NCBI RefSeq assembly: GCF_008868175.1
Contig: NZ_WBKT01000003.1
Coordinates: 51,948-115,947 of the forward strand
DNA from: Micromonospora sp. AMSO31t
GTDB taxonomy: Bacteria; Actinomycetota; Actinomycetes; Mycobacteriales; Micromonosporaceae
Length of the DNA: 64,000 nt
Reading direction: 5' to 3'
Part shown: positions 43,944 through 52,651 of the stretch, piece by piece
Layout: each line of letters begins with the position of its first letter
Position numbering within the stretch: the first letter of the stretch is position 1
Notes under the pieces: generated by a model
Database searches by the model: none
What the model was told of the DNA's origin: nothing
What the model saw: only the letters and a program-made list of their open reading frames with translations
Program-made: the position numbers and the translations under genes

Positions 43944-44712
43944 ACAAGCGTTCTCGAATGTCTTGATAAGCCACCAGGAACGCCTCGGAGCTTTCGATCG
44001 GCGCCAGCGTGGGCGGCCCGGCACTGGCAAACGACCCGCTCGCCGCTCCCACCAGTGCCGCCTCCGGCTGCCACGCCAGGCTGTCCCAGTCGTGCACCGC
44101 CCACACCTGCCAACCCCGCCACCGCAGGTTCTGCGCCTCGAAGTCGGCGTGGCCGAGCACGCACGGCAAGCCGGCCGCCAGCAGCCGCCCTCGCGCCCGC
44201 TCAGCCGTCTGGACAATGTGCTCGGACACGACACTCTGGTCCCGGCTGTCGAGAAAGTCGATCGCCGGCCACACCCCAGAGTCGGTGTGGTCCCAGCGCA
44301 CCCAGGGCGGGTTCGGCAGCGGCGGCGCGACGCTCGCGCCGGCAAGCGCGGCCATCAGTCGGGCGAACACCTCCGCGCAGCGCATGGCCACGTCCGGCGA
44401 GTCCCCCTGCAACACCTCGCCGCCGGGCCGGAATTCCTCCGCGTGCACGGCCAGCGCACCGACACCGACCACCGGCGTGAGCGGCCGGGCACACGGAAAC
44501 CCGCGCTCGGCCAGCCGAGCCTGCGCCGCGACACACGACCCGGCCCGACCGTCGTCGGCGCGCGCCTTGACCACGACGTCCCTGCCACCGACCAACCGCA
44601 GCCCGAACACCATCGAGACCTGTCGCGACTGGAACAGCACGCCGGCGGGCTCGCCGCCCAGATGGTCAAGACACCAAGCGGGCAACCAGTCCGGCACCTC
44701 ATCCAACGGCAC
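43792..44712 (-). CDS. Phosphotransferase (aminoglycoside/choline kinase-like)
   Basis: About 306 residues from GTG 44712 (MPLDEVPDWLPAWCLDHLGG); no clear ribosome site, so the start is uncertain. Kinase features: RDVVVKARADDGRAGSCVAA (ATP-binding Lys), LPCVLGHADFEAQNLRWRG (catalytic HxDxxxxN motif, read GHADFEAQN) and WAVHDWDSLAWQPEA (metal-binding Asp). This is the APH fold; substrate unknown. Not closely similar to the copy at 54560 beyond the motifs. It occupies the right end of its element, about 260 bp from the attachment relic at 44971. Confidence 0.78.
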   Translation of the reverse strand: MPLDEVPDWLPAWCLDHLGGEPAGVLFQSRQVSMVFGLRLVGGRDVVVKARADDGRAGSCVAAQARLAERGFPCARPLTPVVGVGALAVHAEEFRPGGEVLQGDSPDVAMRCAEVFARLMAALAGASVAPPLPNPPWVRWDHTDSGVWPAIDFLDSRDQSVVSEHIVQTAERARGRLLAAGLPCVLGHADFEAQNLRWRGWQVWAVHDWDSLAWQPEAALVGAASGSFASAGPPTLAPIESSEAFLVAYQDIRERLFTAGELEIAWAASLWMAAYNAREMALCGGTPVGGDALRAQAAERLRRADA

Positions 44713-44920
44713 ACCCAGGACTGTGCCATGGACACCTACGTGGCACCGGCCGGCTTCGCCTCGGCGACTACGCCGAACGTTGGCGGGCCGCTCGCAACGA
44801 TGAGAAGACGACCGCTGCTCGGCACGCCTCCGTGAGGCGCAATCACGTAGTCCCTCGATGGGGCTCGCAGCCATTGTCCAGCATTGAGCACTCGGCGGTG
44901 CGGCGTGGGTGACCAGTCTT

Positions 44921-44962
44921 GGCAAGCTGAAGGCCCCTCGATTGAGGGGCCTTCAGCTTGCC
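44921..44962. terminator. 19-bp perfect hairpin beside att relic
   Basis: GGCAAGCTGAAGGCCCCTC (44921-44939) with its exact complement (44944-44962), loop GATT. It lies 8 bp outside the tRNA-Val 3' copy, where the tRNA transcript would end on the minus strand. Confidence 0.85.
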
Positions 44963-44970
44963 TTATACAT

Positions 44971-45014
44971 GGTGGGCGATACTGGGATCGAACCAGTGAC
45001 CTCTTCGGTGTGAA
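44971..45014. repeat. tRNA-Val 3'-half attachment repeat (att copy)
   Basis: 44 bp identical to 60724-60767, that is the tRNA-Val 3' end from the base after the discriminator to the anticodon loop (starts GGTGGGCGATACTGG, ends CTTCGGTGTGAA). The 5' half of the tRNA is absent. Boundary between array units E0 and E1. Confidence 0.92.
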
Positions 45015-45150
45015 GCGGGACGCCGCACCGACTCTGACCTGCGGAAACGAAGGACCGCAGGTGGCCAAGGGTGCAGTAGAGCGCAGTTCGGTGCCGTTGG
45101 GCACCGTTCAACGCCGTTCAGCGCAACCGGTTGCTCCCAATTCGCTCCCC
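45015..45150. repeat. Left arm of element family 1, followed by gene-free DNA to 45618
   Basis: About 135 bp homologous to 36045-36100, 49437-49580 and 59155-59290. Shared parts: GACGCCGCACC, CTCTGACCTGCGGAAACGA, CGCAGGT, a CCGTTCAACGCCGTTCA-like run and GCTCCCAATTCGCTCCCC (45133-45150). Probably integrase or excisionase arm sites. Bases 45151-45618 show no gene that can be supported. Confidence 0.75.
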
Positions 45151-45618
45151 GGATCTTCCGAGACCGGCCAGCTCATCCACCGGCACCGGCTCGGATCGAG
45201 CAGATAGACATCCCTGCGCGGATCGCGCTGGCGGTTGCGGGCCGTGTGCATGTGAGCTTGGCGCTGCCGGGCAGAGGTGTCCCGAGTTCCCAGCCCGCTC
45301 ACTCCGGGGCTGACGTCTACCGCGGCACCACGCCAACCGCGCCCGCTGGCCCGCGTACTGCCGGGAACCGGCTACACCGGCACTTCCGACGCGCAGTGGG
45401 AAGGCGTGTCGGCACCGCTACCTCAACGAGGAATCCGCTTAAAATCGCCACAAAACGGGTAATCACGTCGCGAGCAGATTAGCCCAGCAAAAGATCCAAT
45501 CTCCTTCGACACGCTCCATAAGCACGAATCGCTAGCGCATGCAACGTGCCGATTTGATTGTTCGGCCTCGATGCACCGGCTGGATTTGGGGTACGCTACT
45601 CGCTCGGTGGATCCATCC

Positions 45619-45647
45619 ACGCCTCTCGCCTTGTTGGCGAGAGGCGT
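45619..45647. terminator. Hairpin upstream of the secreted-protein gene
   Basis: ACGCCTCTCGCC / GGCGAGAGGCGT, perfect 12-bp stem, loop TTGTT, followed by TTGCGTTGTT on the plus strand. It could end upstream transcription or lie in the 5' leader of the gene at 45676. Confidence 0.6.
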
Positions 45648-45797
45648 TGCGTTGTTCATCAGGGGGAGGAAACGCTTGTCTGCTCACACCATGCGCCGCC
45701 GGCTCGCCACTGCGGCGGCTACCGTACTCGGCGTGAGGTTCCCCCGGTAGCTCGGAGGCTTTCGATCATGCTCTGATGGAGCTGAAGGGAGTCATCC

Positions 45798-46109
45798 GTG
45801 GCAGCACCGAAGAAGTACCCCGATGAGCTGCGTGAACGTGCGGTGCGTCTGTATCGGGAGTCGGACCCGAAGCCCGTGATCCGCCAGCTGGCCCGCCAGC
45901 TTGGGGTGCACCACGAAGCGTTGCGGAACTGGATCCGCCAAGACGAGGCCGACCGCGGTCAGCGCGACGGCCGGCCGACCAGCTCTGAGGTGGAGGAGCT
46001 GCGCCGGTTGCGGCGGGAGAACGCCGAGTTGAAGCGGGCGAATGAGATCCTGAAGGCCGCGTCGGCTTTTTTCGCCTCGGAACTCGACCCGACCCGGCGA
46101 CGGTCGTGA
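45798..46109 (+). CDS. IS3-family transposase OrfA
   Basis: 103 residues. Helix-turn-helix (KYPDELRERAVRLYRESDPK, then RQLARQLGVHHEALRNWIRQ) and a leucine-zipper segment (EVEELRRLRRENAELKRANE) that binds the IS ends and pairs with OrfB. Its TGA overlaps the GTG of orfB (GTGA). Confidence 0.92.
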   Translation: MAAPKKYPDELRERAVRLYRESDPKPVIRQLARQLGVHHEALRNWIRQDEADRGQRDGRPTSSEVEELRRLRRENAELKRANEILKAASAFFASELDPTRRRS

Positions 46110-47030
46110 CGCTCGTTGGCGAGCTGCGCGATCGCTTCGGGGTCGAGCCCGTCCTCCGGGTTATCGGCGTGGCCGTCTCCACCTACTACGGCTGGCTCGC
46201 CCAGGCGGCGAACCCGTCACCGCGCCGACGCGAAGACGCGGACCTGGCCGTGGAGATCGCGGAGATCCATGACGTGTCCGGCGGCACCTACGGCAGTCCG
46301 CGGGTGCACGCCATGCTGCGCCGCCAAGGCCGCCACGTTGGCCGCAAACGGGTGCAGCGGTTGATGCGCGACCAAGGTCTGCAGGGCGCGTTCCTGCGCA
46401 AGAAGTGGCGCATCCCCTCGACCCGGTCGAACCCGAAGGCGACACCGGTGCCGGACCTGGTCAACCGGCAGTTCACCGCTGCGGCGCCGAATCGGTTGTG
46501 GGTCGCCGACGCCACCCGCATCCCCTGCGGTGAGGGCGTGTTCTGGCTGGCCGCGGTGCGGGATGTCTTTCCAACCGCATCGTGGGCTGGCGCTGCTCCG
46601 ACCGCTGTGACACCGACCTGATCCTCGGCGCCCTCGAATACGGCATCTGGTCGCGTGACGTCCGTGACGGCCAACTGATCCACCACTCAGATCGCGGGTC
46701 GAACTACACGTCGTTCCGCTTCGCGCAACGCCTGGCCGACAACGGCATCCTGCCCTCCATGGGCTCCGTCGGCGACAGCTACGACAACGCTCTGATGGAG
46801 AACTTCTGGTCGACGTTGAAGATCGAACTGATCTACCGAAACTCGTGGCGGACCCGGGACGAGGCGGAGAACGCGATTTTTAGCTACATCGACGGCTGGT
46901 ACAACACCCGCCGCATCCAAAAAGACCTCGGCTGGCGATCCCAGACGAGTACGAAACCGCCTGGCACACCCACCAGGCCCGACAGGACCAGACAGCTATC
47001 GTTCAGCCTGAGCCCACCGGCGCCAGGTAA
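46106..47030 (+). pseudogene. IS3-family transposase OrfB with two -1 frameshifts
   Basis: DDE integrase-core transposase broken into three frames. Frame 1 (46106 to about 46570): GELRDRFGVEPVLRVIGVAV, RRQGRHVGRKRVQRLMRDQG, NRLWVADATRIPCGEGVFWL (first Asp). A missing base in the T-run at 46568-46570 shifts to frame 2: GWRCSDRCDTDLILGALEYG, IHHSDRGSNYTS (second Asp), ALMENFWSTLKIELI (Glu). A second missing base in the C-run at 46940-46942 shifts to the natural end DEYETAWHTHQ and TAA at 47028-47030. Catalytic residues are all intact, so lesions are recent or sequencing errors. Confidence 0.88.
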
Positions 47031-47555
47031 CCAACCCTCCGGCAATCCGGGGGAACCTCAGCGCGGCAGCCTGTCTGGTCGCCAGTCCTGCCCAGGCCGC
47101 ATCCGGATATCTGTACGTCGGCCCATCGCCCTCCTACGGGTTCTACAACCAGAACGACACCTCCGACCTGCTGCGCGTGCTGGCCAATCCGACCGGCGCC
47201 GTGCCCAGCGGCAAGTGCCTGGACATGTGGTACGACTGGAGCCGCGAAAGCGGCCACTACGATGCGCGCATGGCCCGGTCCTGCCGACCGGCCTACCAAC
47301 GCGACAGCGGTAACACGTACGAAGCCGACAACGTGTACGGCTTCAACAAGCTGTTCAGCTGCTACGGCAGCAACAATGCGACCACCAGCGGCACCTGCGA
47401 GGTGGCCGTCGGCTCGCCGGCCGCGGTCATTGCCAGCATCCCGAACAACTGCACCCGCTCCTGGTGGCTGACCTCCACCGGCTCCTACCAGTACAACTCG
47501 GGCGGCTCGGCCACCTCCTGCACGTCCTGACACCTTGAAGGGAGCCCATCGTCCG

Positions 47556-48464
47556 ATGATCAACCGTCGTCGTTACATCGCCGCTGCGGCCGCCGTCACC
47601 CTCGTTGCGATGGCCGGCTGTGCCCAGCCCGGCATGCCGGCCGCCGCCCCCGTCGGCGTCGACGCCCCGACCGTGCTGTCCGCTGTGATCAACCAGGTGT
47701 ACGGCACGCCGCAACAACGCCAGGCCGGCGAGGAACGGATGTGGCTCACCAGCCAGTCCGCGATCGCCGCCTGCGCCCGAACCAAGGGCGTCATGTACGG
47801 CGTCACCCCATACCAGCCGATGCTGCCTCCCGCCGAGCCCGCCCCCGGAGACCTGCTCGGATTTGCGCCTCAACGGGCCGATTTCGGGGTGGCCACCCGT
47901 ATCGAGATGCTGGCCAAGCGAGGCGAGGTTCCGAACCCTGGTCTGCCCGCCGCCGCGGATGACCAAGCCCGCTGGTTCACCGCCGTGGAGTCCTGTCAGG
48001 ACGCTGCCACCGCCGGTGAGAAGCTTAGAGTCCCCGACGGCCAGCCAGAATTGGAAGCCAAGCTGGTAGACCTGCTCGGCCGTGTCCAGCAGCAGGTTGC
48101 ACCGGACTTGACCAGCCAATACGCCAGCTGCATGAAGGCGGCCGGAATTGACGCTGGCGACCTGTCCGAGGCATACCTGAAGGTCGAACAGAAATTCCCG
48201 CCCGTATCGTTCGAGCGCCCGTCAGACCCGACCACCCTTCCGGAATGGGCCGACGCCGCCGCATTCGAGAAGAAGGTAGCCGCCGCAGACTGGGCATGCC
48301 GTGAATCACGGATCGACGAAATCGTGAATGCCGCCGCAGCCGACCTGCAGACATTCAACAGCACCAACACCACCCGGCTCGCCCATGTCGCCAACGGTTG
48401 GAAGGCGATGCCGAGCCTGGCACAAACACTGCGCGCCACCGTCAAAACAAACACCGCGAAATAG
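47556..48464 (+). CDS. Putative lipoprotein, function unknown
   Basis: 302 residues from ATG 47556 (site GAAGGGAG). Lipoprotein signal: MINRRRYIAAAAAVTLVAMA then GC, a clear lipobox (VAMAGC), with Cys22 as lipid anchor. The mature part is mostly helical: MWLTSQSAIAACARTKGVMY, QARWFTAVESCQDAA, LTSQYASCMKAAGID, then EKKVAAADWACRESRIDEIV. Actinomycete lipoproteins with this pattern of spaced Cys residues are of unknown role. Follows the IS-split secreted gene after 25 bp. Confidence 0.78.
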   Translation: MINRRRYIAAAAAVTLVAMAGCAQPGMPAAAPVGVDAPTVLSAVINQVYGTPQQRQAGEERMWLTSQSAIAACARTKGVMYGVTPYQPMLPPAEPAPGDLLGFAPQRADFGVATRIEMLAKRGEVPNPGLPAAADDQARWFTAVESCQDAATAGEKLRVPDGQPELEAKLVDLLGRVQQQVAPDLTSQYASCMKAAGIDAGDLSEAYLKVEQKFPPVSFERPSDPTTLPEWADAAAFEKKVAAADWACRESRIDEIVNAAAADLQTFNSTNTTRLAHVANGWKAMPSLAQTLRATVKTNTAK

Positions 48465-48470
48465 TCTTCT

Positions 48471-48510
48471 GGCCGGGCTTGGTGGTCGAACGCACCCACC
48501 AAGCCCGGCC
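48471..48510. terminator. Terminator of the lipoprotein gene
   Basis: GGCCGGGCTTGGTGG / CCACCAAGCCCGGCC, perfect 15-bp stem, 10-base loop, 6 bp after the stop. Confidence 0.85.
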
Positions 48511-49429
48511 CACGAACTTCCAGTTGGCTCTACAGCCCGTACTGCCGTCACCTACAGTCCGATTCCGTGAACACCAGGACCGGCGGGAGGGGCTGATCGC
48601 GTTTCGGCGTACGGTCGGCACGACGACGAGTGGACCGTGCTGACGCGCGCGGGCAAGCAGTTCACACACCGAGATGAGCCCGCATCCGCCGCCCCGGCTA
48701 GACGCGCCTCGTGTACATCGGCCAGGGGATAATCCGAGCCCAACTTGCCGCTGATGGCCGCCAAGAGCCAACTTGAAAGGCCACCGGCGGCGCCGCCCGT
48801 TTAGCCAACCCCTCGATAGCTCCTGGGCGGGCTTGCTGTGCTGCTCTCCGATCCAACGGCTCAAGCTCGAGTGCAGCCTGATCGCTTGTCACGCCCTCAC
48901 AACAGGATTCGCGCCCGAGGCCCAATTTCTAGACTGATGGAGGGGTCGCCACCAGCCCATGGTGGATGCGCCGTGACCACTTCACCGCCGAAGAGGTCAC
49001 CACCCAGGAAGCCCTGGTCAGATGACTGCCGGTGGGATTCGAGTCTCAACTGCCGGAATCCCTACTAACTCCGCCATGGCGGATCTAGAGCCGCACGTCG
49101 ATGCAGGATCCTCCCGGCGACTGGCGTCGGTGAGCCTAGGACGACAAGCCGACAGCAGGCAGGCGGGGAGCAGCCAACGCTGACCACTTCGGTGTTCTCC
49201 GGGAGGTCACGCTGGACCGCTCGACCGCATCACCGCAGGTCAAAGCCCTCTGCTCGTTCCGGGTCCGGCGAGCACTTCGGGCACGGTGACCACTTCGCCA
49301 AGCTGCACCCAATCTGCTCCCACTTGCAAGGCCAGGCCATCCAGCAGCCCCTTACCACCTTGACCTGCCCATACTCCCTTGTCAGGGAAGATAGAGAGCG
49401 GTCGACTGCTGCGCAAAACCGCAGAGCAC
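48511..49429. other. Gene-free, degraded stretch
   Basis: About 900 bp without a coding region I can support; short open frames have no recognisable product. CCCAATCTGCTCCCA at 49307-49321 resembles the arm motif of element family 1. Likely eroded element DNA. Confidence 0.5.
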
Positions 49430-49585
49430 TCCGTGTGAAGCAGGACGCCGCACCCACTCTGACCTGCGAAAACGAGAACCTGCAGGTCGCGGTGGGTGCA
49501 GTTGGATGCCGTTCCGAGCCGTTAAACGCTGTTCGACGCCGTTCAGTTCACCCATCTGCTCCCATCCCGCTCCCCGAATCTCGGC
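49430..49585. repeat. Family 1 left arm without the full tRNA repeat
   Basis: Only the last 9 bp of the att core remain (CCGTGTGAA to 49438), followed by the arm seen after 45014 and 59154: GCAGGACGCCGCACCCAC, CTCTGACCTGCG, GAACCTGCAGGTCGC, GGTGGGTGC, then GCTCCCATCCCGCTCCCC. Within it GCACCCAC/GTGGGTGC and GACCTGC/GCAGGTC form a nested hairpin. Suggests E1 is two fused relics. Confidence 0.72.
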
Positions 49586-49623
49586 ACGACAGCGCCGGCG
49601 GCTGACCGACGGATACGGTCGGC

Positions 49624-49902
49624 GTTTACGGGCACGACGCCAAGATCATTCCGGTCATCGTGCATCAGACCCACGTGGTCGAAGGGACAGGCACTCCGCC
49701 CCAAAACACCCGCGTCATCACCGCCGGCAAACTCAAAGCCCTCAAGGCGGCAATCAGGCAATTCACGCGAGCGATCGCAAGCGACGGCCAGTACCGCAAC
49801 CCGGCTGATGTCGAACGCCACCTGGGCTACCACAAGTTGATCGCCAGCACCCTGATCGACACCTACACGCAGACTGCCTACCAGGAGCCGCCAAGATCCT
49901 AG
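49624..49902 (+). pseudogene. C-terminal gene fragment, possibly a nuclease-related (NERD-like) protein
   Basis: Frame without a natural start reads GVYGHDAKIIPVIVHQTHVV, then TRVITAGKLKALKAAIRQFT, VERHLGYHKLIASTLIDTYT and stop at 49902. The first part recalls the last strand of NERD domains (gHDAxxxPVxVxH), which is a weak resemblance. GTG 49660 could serve as a start for 80 residues. Left end is cut by the arm repeat. Confidence 0.35.
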
Positions 49903-50208
49903 GCTGCGCTGCTAGCGCCCAGTTCGAACACTGCCCTCGTAGCCGCTCCGGTCAACGGGTGGAACCGCAGTCGGACCGCCCCTTTCGCCGCAGGCCCCGC
50001 GGGCACGGTGTGTGCTCTCCAGCGGATGCCAACCCCGGGTCAACCATGCCAGCGCGGGTCACCGCGGCCGACCGCCGGTCGCAAACCGGGTTCGTGGGCG
50101 CCGGGTGTGGTCCTGGGCCGGGAGAACAGGGGTGCGGGTGACGTGGGCGAACGTGGGTCACTCCCTGCCACCCAGGTGAACGCCCAGGTCGCTAGACTGA
50201 GCGCTCGC

Positions 50209-50249
50209 GCCCTCGTAGCTCAGGGGATAGAGCAACGGTTTCCTAAACA
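50209..50249 (+). pseudogene. Orphan 5' half of a tRNA-Arg(CCT) gene
   Basis: GCCCTCGTAGCTCAGGGGAT (acceptor 5' strand and D-arm) then AGAGCAACGGTTTCCTAAAC, which includes the anticodon stem and the loop TTCCTAA with anticodon CCT. After 50249 the sequence does not complete the anticodon stem, T-arm or acceptor. Cut at the anticodon loop, a normal crossover site of tRNA-targeting integrases. Confidence 0.8.
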
Positions 50250-50676
50250 GTTGCGATGACGGAGCGTCTCCGGATCAACCCGTACCGCGCCCAGCCTGGC
50301 CCAAGGTGGCAGACAAGCTTGCACACGACAAGCCAGCGGCCCGGAGTGACCCTCGATCCGCCGTGGGTTGCGGGGACAGCACTCAGCGCATGGTCGTCAC
50401 CGACAGAGATCTGTGGATTGCAATCCGGTCGCTTGAGCTACGGTCAGGAGTTGGCAGGGCCAAGGACCTTGAGGCCGCTGCGGCGACGGTGGTGGTGGTG
50501 GTGGTGGCCATCGCAGCGAGCGAAGAGGACTTCGCGGATTTCGACGTACCGCGGGAGCACCTCCGCCGGGTCGGCCCATCGGTTCTGTCGCCACCGTCTT
50601 CGTAGGCGATGGGCGACCGTAGGGGGCAACGATCCTGTGGGAGCGGGGCACGGCACACTCAGACCGTGTCGCGAGC
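50250..50676. other. No gene supported; contains a GGT microsatellite
   Basis: Only short frames without recognisable product. Bases 50488-50507 are GGT repeated six times plus GG, a slippage-prone tract that would encode polyvaline in one frame. Confidence 0.45.
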
Positions 50677-51321
50677 GTGTTCTTCGATGTGGGCGAGACG
50701 ATCGTCGACGAGTCTCGGGAGTATGGGACCTGGGCGGACTGGCTCGGCGTACCCCGGCACACCTTCTCGGCCGTTTTCGGTGCGGTGATCGCGCGCGGTT
50801 TGGACTACCGGGAGACGTTCCAGGTTTTCCGGCCAGGCTTCGATCTGACCGAAGAGCGGGAGCGCCGCGCAGCGGCTGGTCAGCCGGAGCACTTCTCCGA
50901 GGAGAACCTGTACCCCGATGCTCGGCCGTGTCTGGCCGCACTGCGAAAGTTGGGCGCGCACGTCGGCCTGGCTGGTAACCAGACCGCACGGGCCGAGACG
51001 ATTCTGCGCGCCTTGGATTTGCCGGTGGACGTGATCGGCACGTCGGACGGTTGGGGTGTGGAGAAACCGTCGCGCGCGTTCTTCGACCGTGTTGTCGCCG
51101 AGGCGGGCTGCCCAGCCGGCCAGGTGCTGTATGTCGGTGACCGGCTGGACAACGACATCCGGCCTGCGCAGGACGCCGGGATTGCGACCGCGCTGGTTCG
51201 GCGCGGCCCCTGGGGATACATCCTCGACGACCAGGCCGTCAGCGAGCGCTGCGTGTTCCGGCTCGACTCGTTGGCGGAGCTGCCCGAGCTGGTGCGCAAG
51301 CACAACGAGTCGGCGGCCTAG
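50677..51321 (+). CDS. HAD-superfamily hydrolase
   Basis: 214 residues from GTG 50677. Motif I FFDVGETIVDES (nucleophile Asp4), cap helices about 15-75, motif II VGLAGNQTARAETI, motif III Lys in WGVEKPSRAFFDRVV, motif IV LYVGDRLDNDIRPAQDAG. Subfamily IA phosphatase, substrate unknown. Its TAG stop shares bases with the TAG of the convergent XRE gene in the palindrome CTAG (51318-51321). HAD/XRE pairs of this kind recur in actinomycete accessory regions. Confidence 0.87.
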   Translation: MFFDVGETIVDESREYGTWADWLGVPRHTFSAVFGAVIARGLDYRETFQVFRPGFDLTEERERRAAAGQPEHFSEENLYPDARPCLAALRKLGAHVGLAGNQTARAETILRALDLPVDVIGTSDGWGVEKPSRAFFDRVVAEAGCPAGQVLYVGDRLDNDIRPAQDAGIATALVRRGPWGYILDDQAVSERCVFRLDSLAELPELVRKHNESAA

Positions 51322-52651
51322 CTGTCGGGTAGGGCGGCGCGGCGGGCGGCGAGGGCGGCGATGCGTTCGTCGAGCTGTCTGCCCTGTCGGCTGTCGCCGA
51401 GTATGGGCCGGACGGCCCTGACTCGGTCCAGGCCGGTGCCGTACCAGTCGTTGTGTAGGGCGTCCATCGCCTGGTTGAGGTAGTCGGCGGCGTGGTCTCC
51501 GTCGCCGCTGTGTGCGGAGGCGAGGTCGGCGAGGATGACGCTACGCTGCTTGGCCGCGTTGGCGCCTAGGCCGGCGAGGGCCTCGGTGAGCTGTCTGATG
51601 GCCTCGGGGTGGTCGTCGGCCGCGAGGGCCGCGTAGCCGGCGAAGGAGTGCAGTCGGCCGGCGTTGTAGAAGTCGAGCCATTCCGGCGGGGTGGGGTTGG
51701 CCTCGATCGCGGTTGCGGCGAGGTCGATCTGGTGGCGGCTGGCTCCTCCGGCGCCGGCGCGGGCTTCGACTTCCGAGGCGACGCAGTGCAGCCAAGAGCG
51801 GATGGCCGGGCTGACGCCGTGCCAGGTGTTTGGAGCGCCGCGTCGATCAGTGGCCGGGCGGCGGAGGGGTCGTGGCTGAAGGCGGGGATGAAGGACATGT
51901 GGCCGAGGACGGCGGCGGCCAGGGCGTGGTCGCCGGCTTCCCGGGTGGCGGCGAGGGCGACGTCGTAGCAGCGCTGGGCGATGGCGGGTTGGTTGAGGTC
52001 GAAGAACGCCAGTCGGGCGGTGAGGAGCGCGGATTCGGCGAGGGCGGCGGCGAGGGTGACGCGGCTGGTGCCGCTCGCTGCTCGGACGAGTCCGGTGCCG
52101 AGCTGGGTGTGGGCGTAGGCGGCCTCGTAGAGCGGCCGGGCCGGGCTGGTCCAGTACAGGGCTCGCTGGCAGCGAACGATGTCGGTGTACGCGCCCGGGT
52201 CAATGGTTTTCGTGTCGGCGTGCGCTGCCTGTGGGTCAAGTGACAGCAGCGGCGCGACGAGGGGCAGCATGCTGGCGCCGAACAGTGCTCGCAGGACGGC
52301 TGCCCGGTCCCAGCCGGCTTCGTTCTCGTCTCCGGTGAGCATGTCCCGCAACCTCCTGAACTCGTGCAGTCTGTCCGCCTGCGGGCACATGGCCAGCTCA
52401 TCGGGGGTGAGGAGGCCGAGCTGGCTGGCTGGCTTGTCGAAGATGGCGACCAGGTGCTTGCGGTAACGGGGGTCCGGCCACCGTTCACCGGTCTCCCAGC
52501 GCCGCACCGTGTTCGCGTTGAGGCCGGTGTCGGTCTCTCCGGCATGGCTCATACCCACGCGGATGCGCTCGGCGACCTCCTCGTACGACCAGCCCCGTTG
52601 AAGCCTCTCCCACGCTAGCCGCCGGTTGGGGGGATAGCGGCGTCCGGCCAT
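51318..52651 (-). pseudogene. XRE-family helix-turn-helix regulator with one frameshift
   Basis: N-terminal helix-turn-helix: RLAWERLQRGWSYEEVAERI, GLNANTVRRWETGERWPDPR, then a helical tetratricopeptide-like sensor region (ALYWTSPARPLYEAAYAHTQ, ARLAFFDLNQPAIAQRCYDV). After LIDAALQ the frame breaks at the A-run complementary to 51829-51831; in the next frame the protein continues as WHGVSPAIRSWLHCVASEVE, then WLDFYNAGRLHSFAGYAALA and DWYGTGLDRVRAVRPILGDS to TAG at 51318. Restored length about 444 residues, normal for the family. One missing base explains all. Confidence 0.85.

Larger units (their letters stand above)
45735..47060 (+). mobile_element. IS3-family insertion sequence
   Basis: 1326 bp. 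Ends TGAGGTTCCCCCGG and CCGGGGGAACCTCA are a 14-bp perfect terminal inverted repeat. Flanks show a 3-bp target duplication, GCG, on both sides, as usual for IS3. It carries orfA (45798-46109) and a frameshifted orfB (46106-47030). Confidence 0.93.
45676..47530 (+). pseudogene. Secreted small protein gene split by the IS3 element
   Basis: Left piece: TTG 45676 (ribosome site GGGGGAGG) reads MSAHTMRRRLATAAATVLG up to 45734. Right piece resumes after the IS at 47061. Removing the IS and one GCG target copy joins them in frame (CTC GGC GCG GCA GCC), restoring a signal peptide with the h-region TAAATVLGAAACLVASPAQA and a mature part of about 145 residues (ASGYLYVGPSPSYGFYNQND, then SGKCLDMWYDWSRESGHYDA and SCTS at the end). 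The mature protein has several Cys and is rich in Tyr, Asn and Ser, with no family recognised. It directly precedes a lipoprotein gene, so the two may have formed an operon. Confidence 0.88.

Noticed and set aside
48990..49090. tRNA-like look of GGTGGGATTCGAGTCTC near 49031
   Set aside because: No 7-bp acceptor stem, D-arm or anticodon arm can be formed around it on either strand.
49920..49950. TTCGAACACTGCCCTCG resembling a tRNA T-arm and acceptor end for the tRNA-Arg fragment
   Set aside because: The bases around TTCGAAC do not form a 5-bp T-stem and the segment lies upstream of the 5' half, so it cannot complete it.
50488..50507. GGT repeat as a CRISPR or regulatory repeat
   Set aside because: Simple trinucleotide microsatellite without spacers; no CRISPR array or cas gene is present anywhere in the window.
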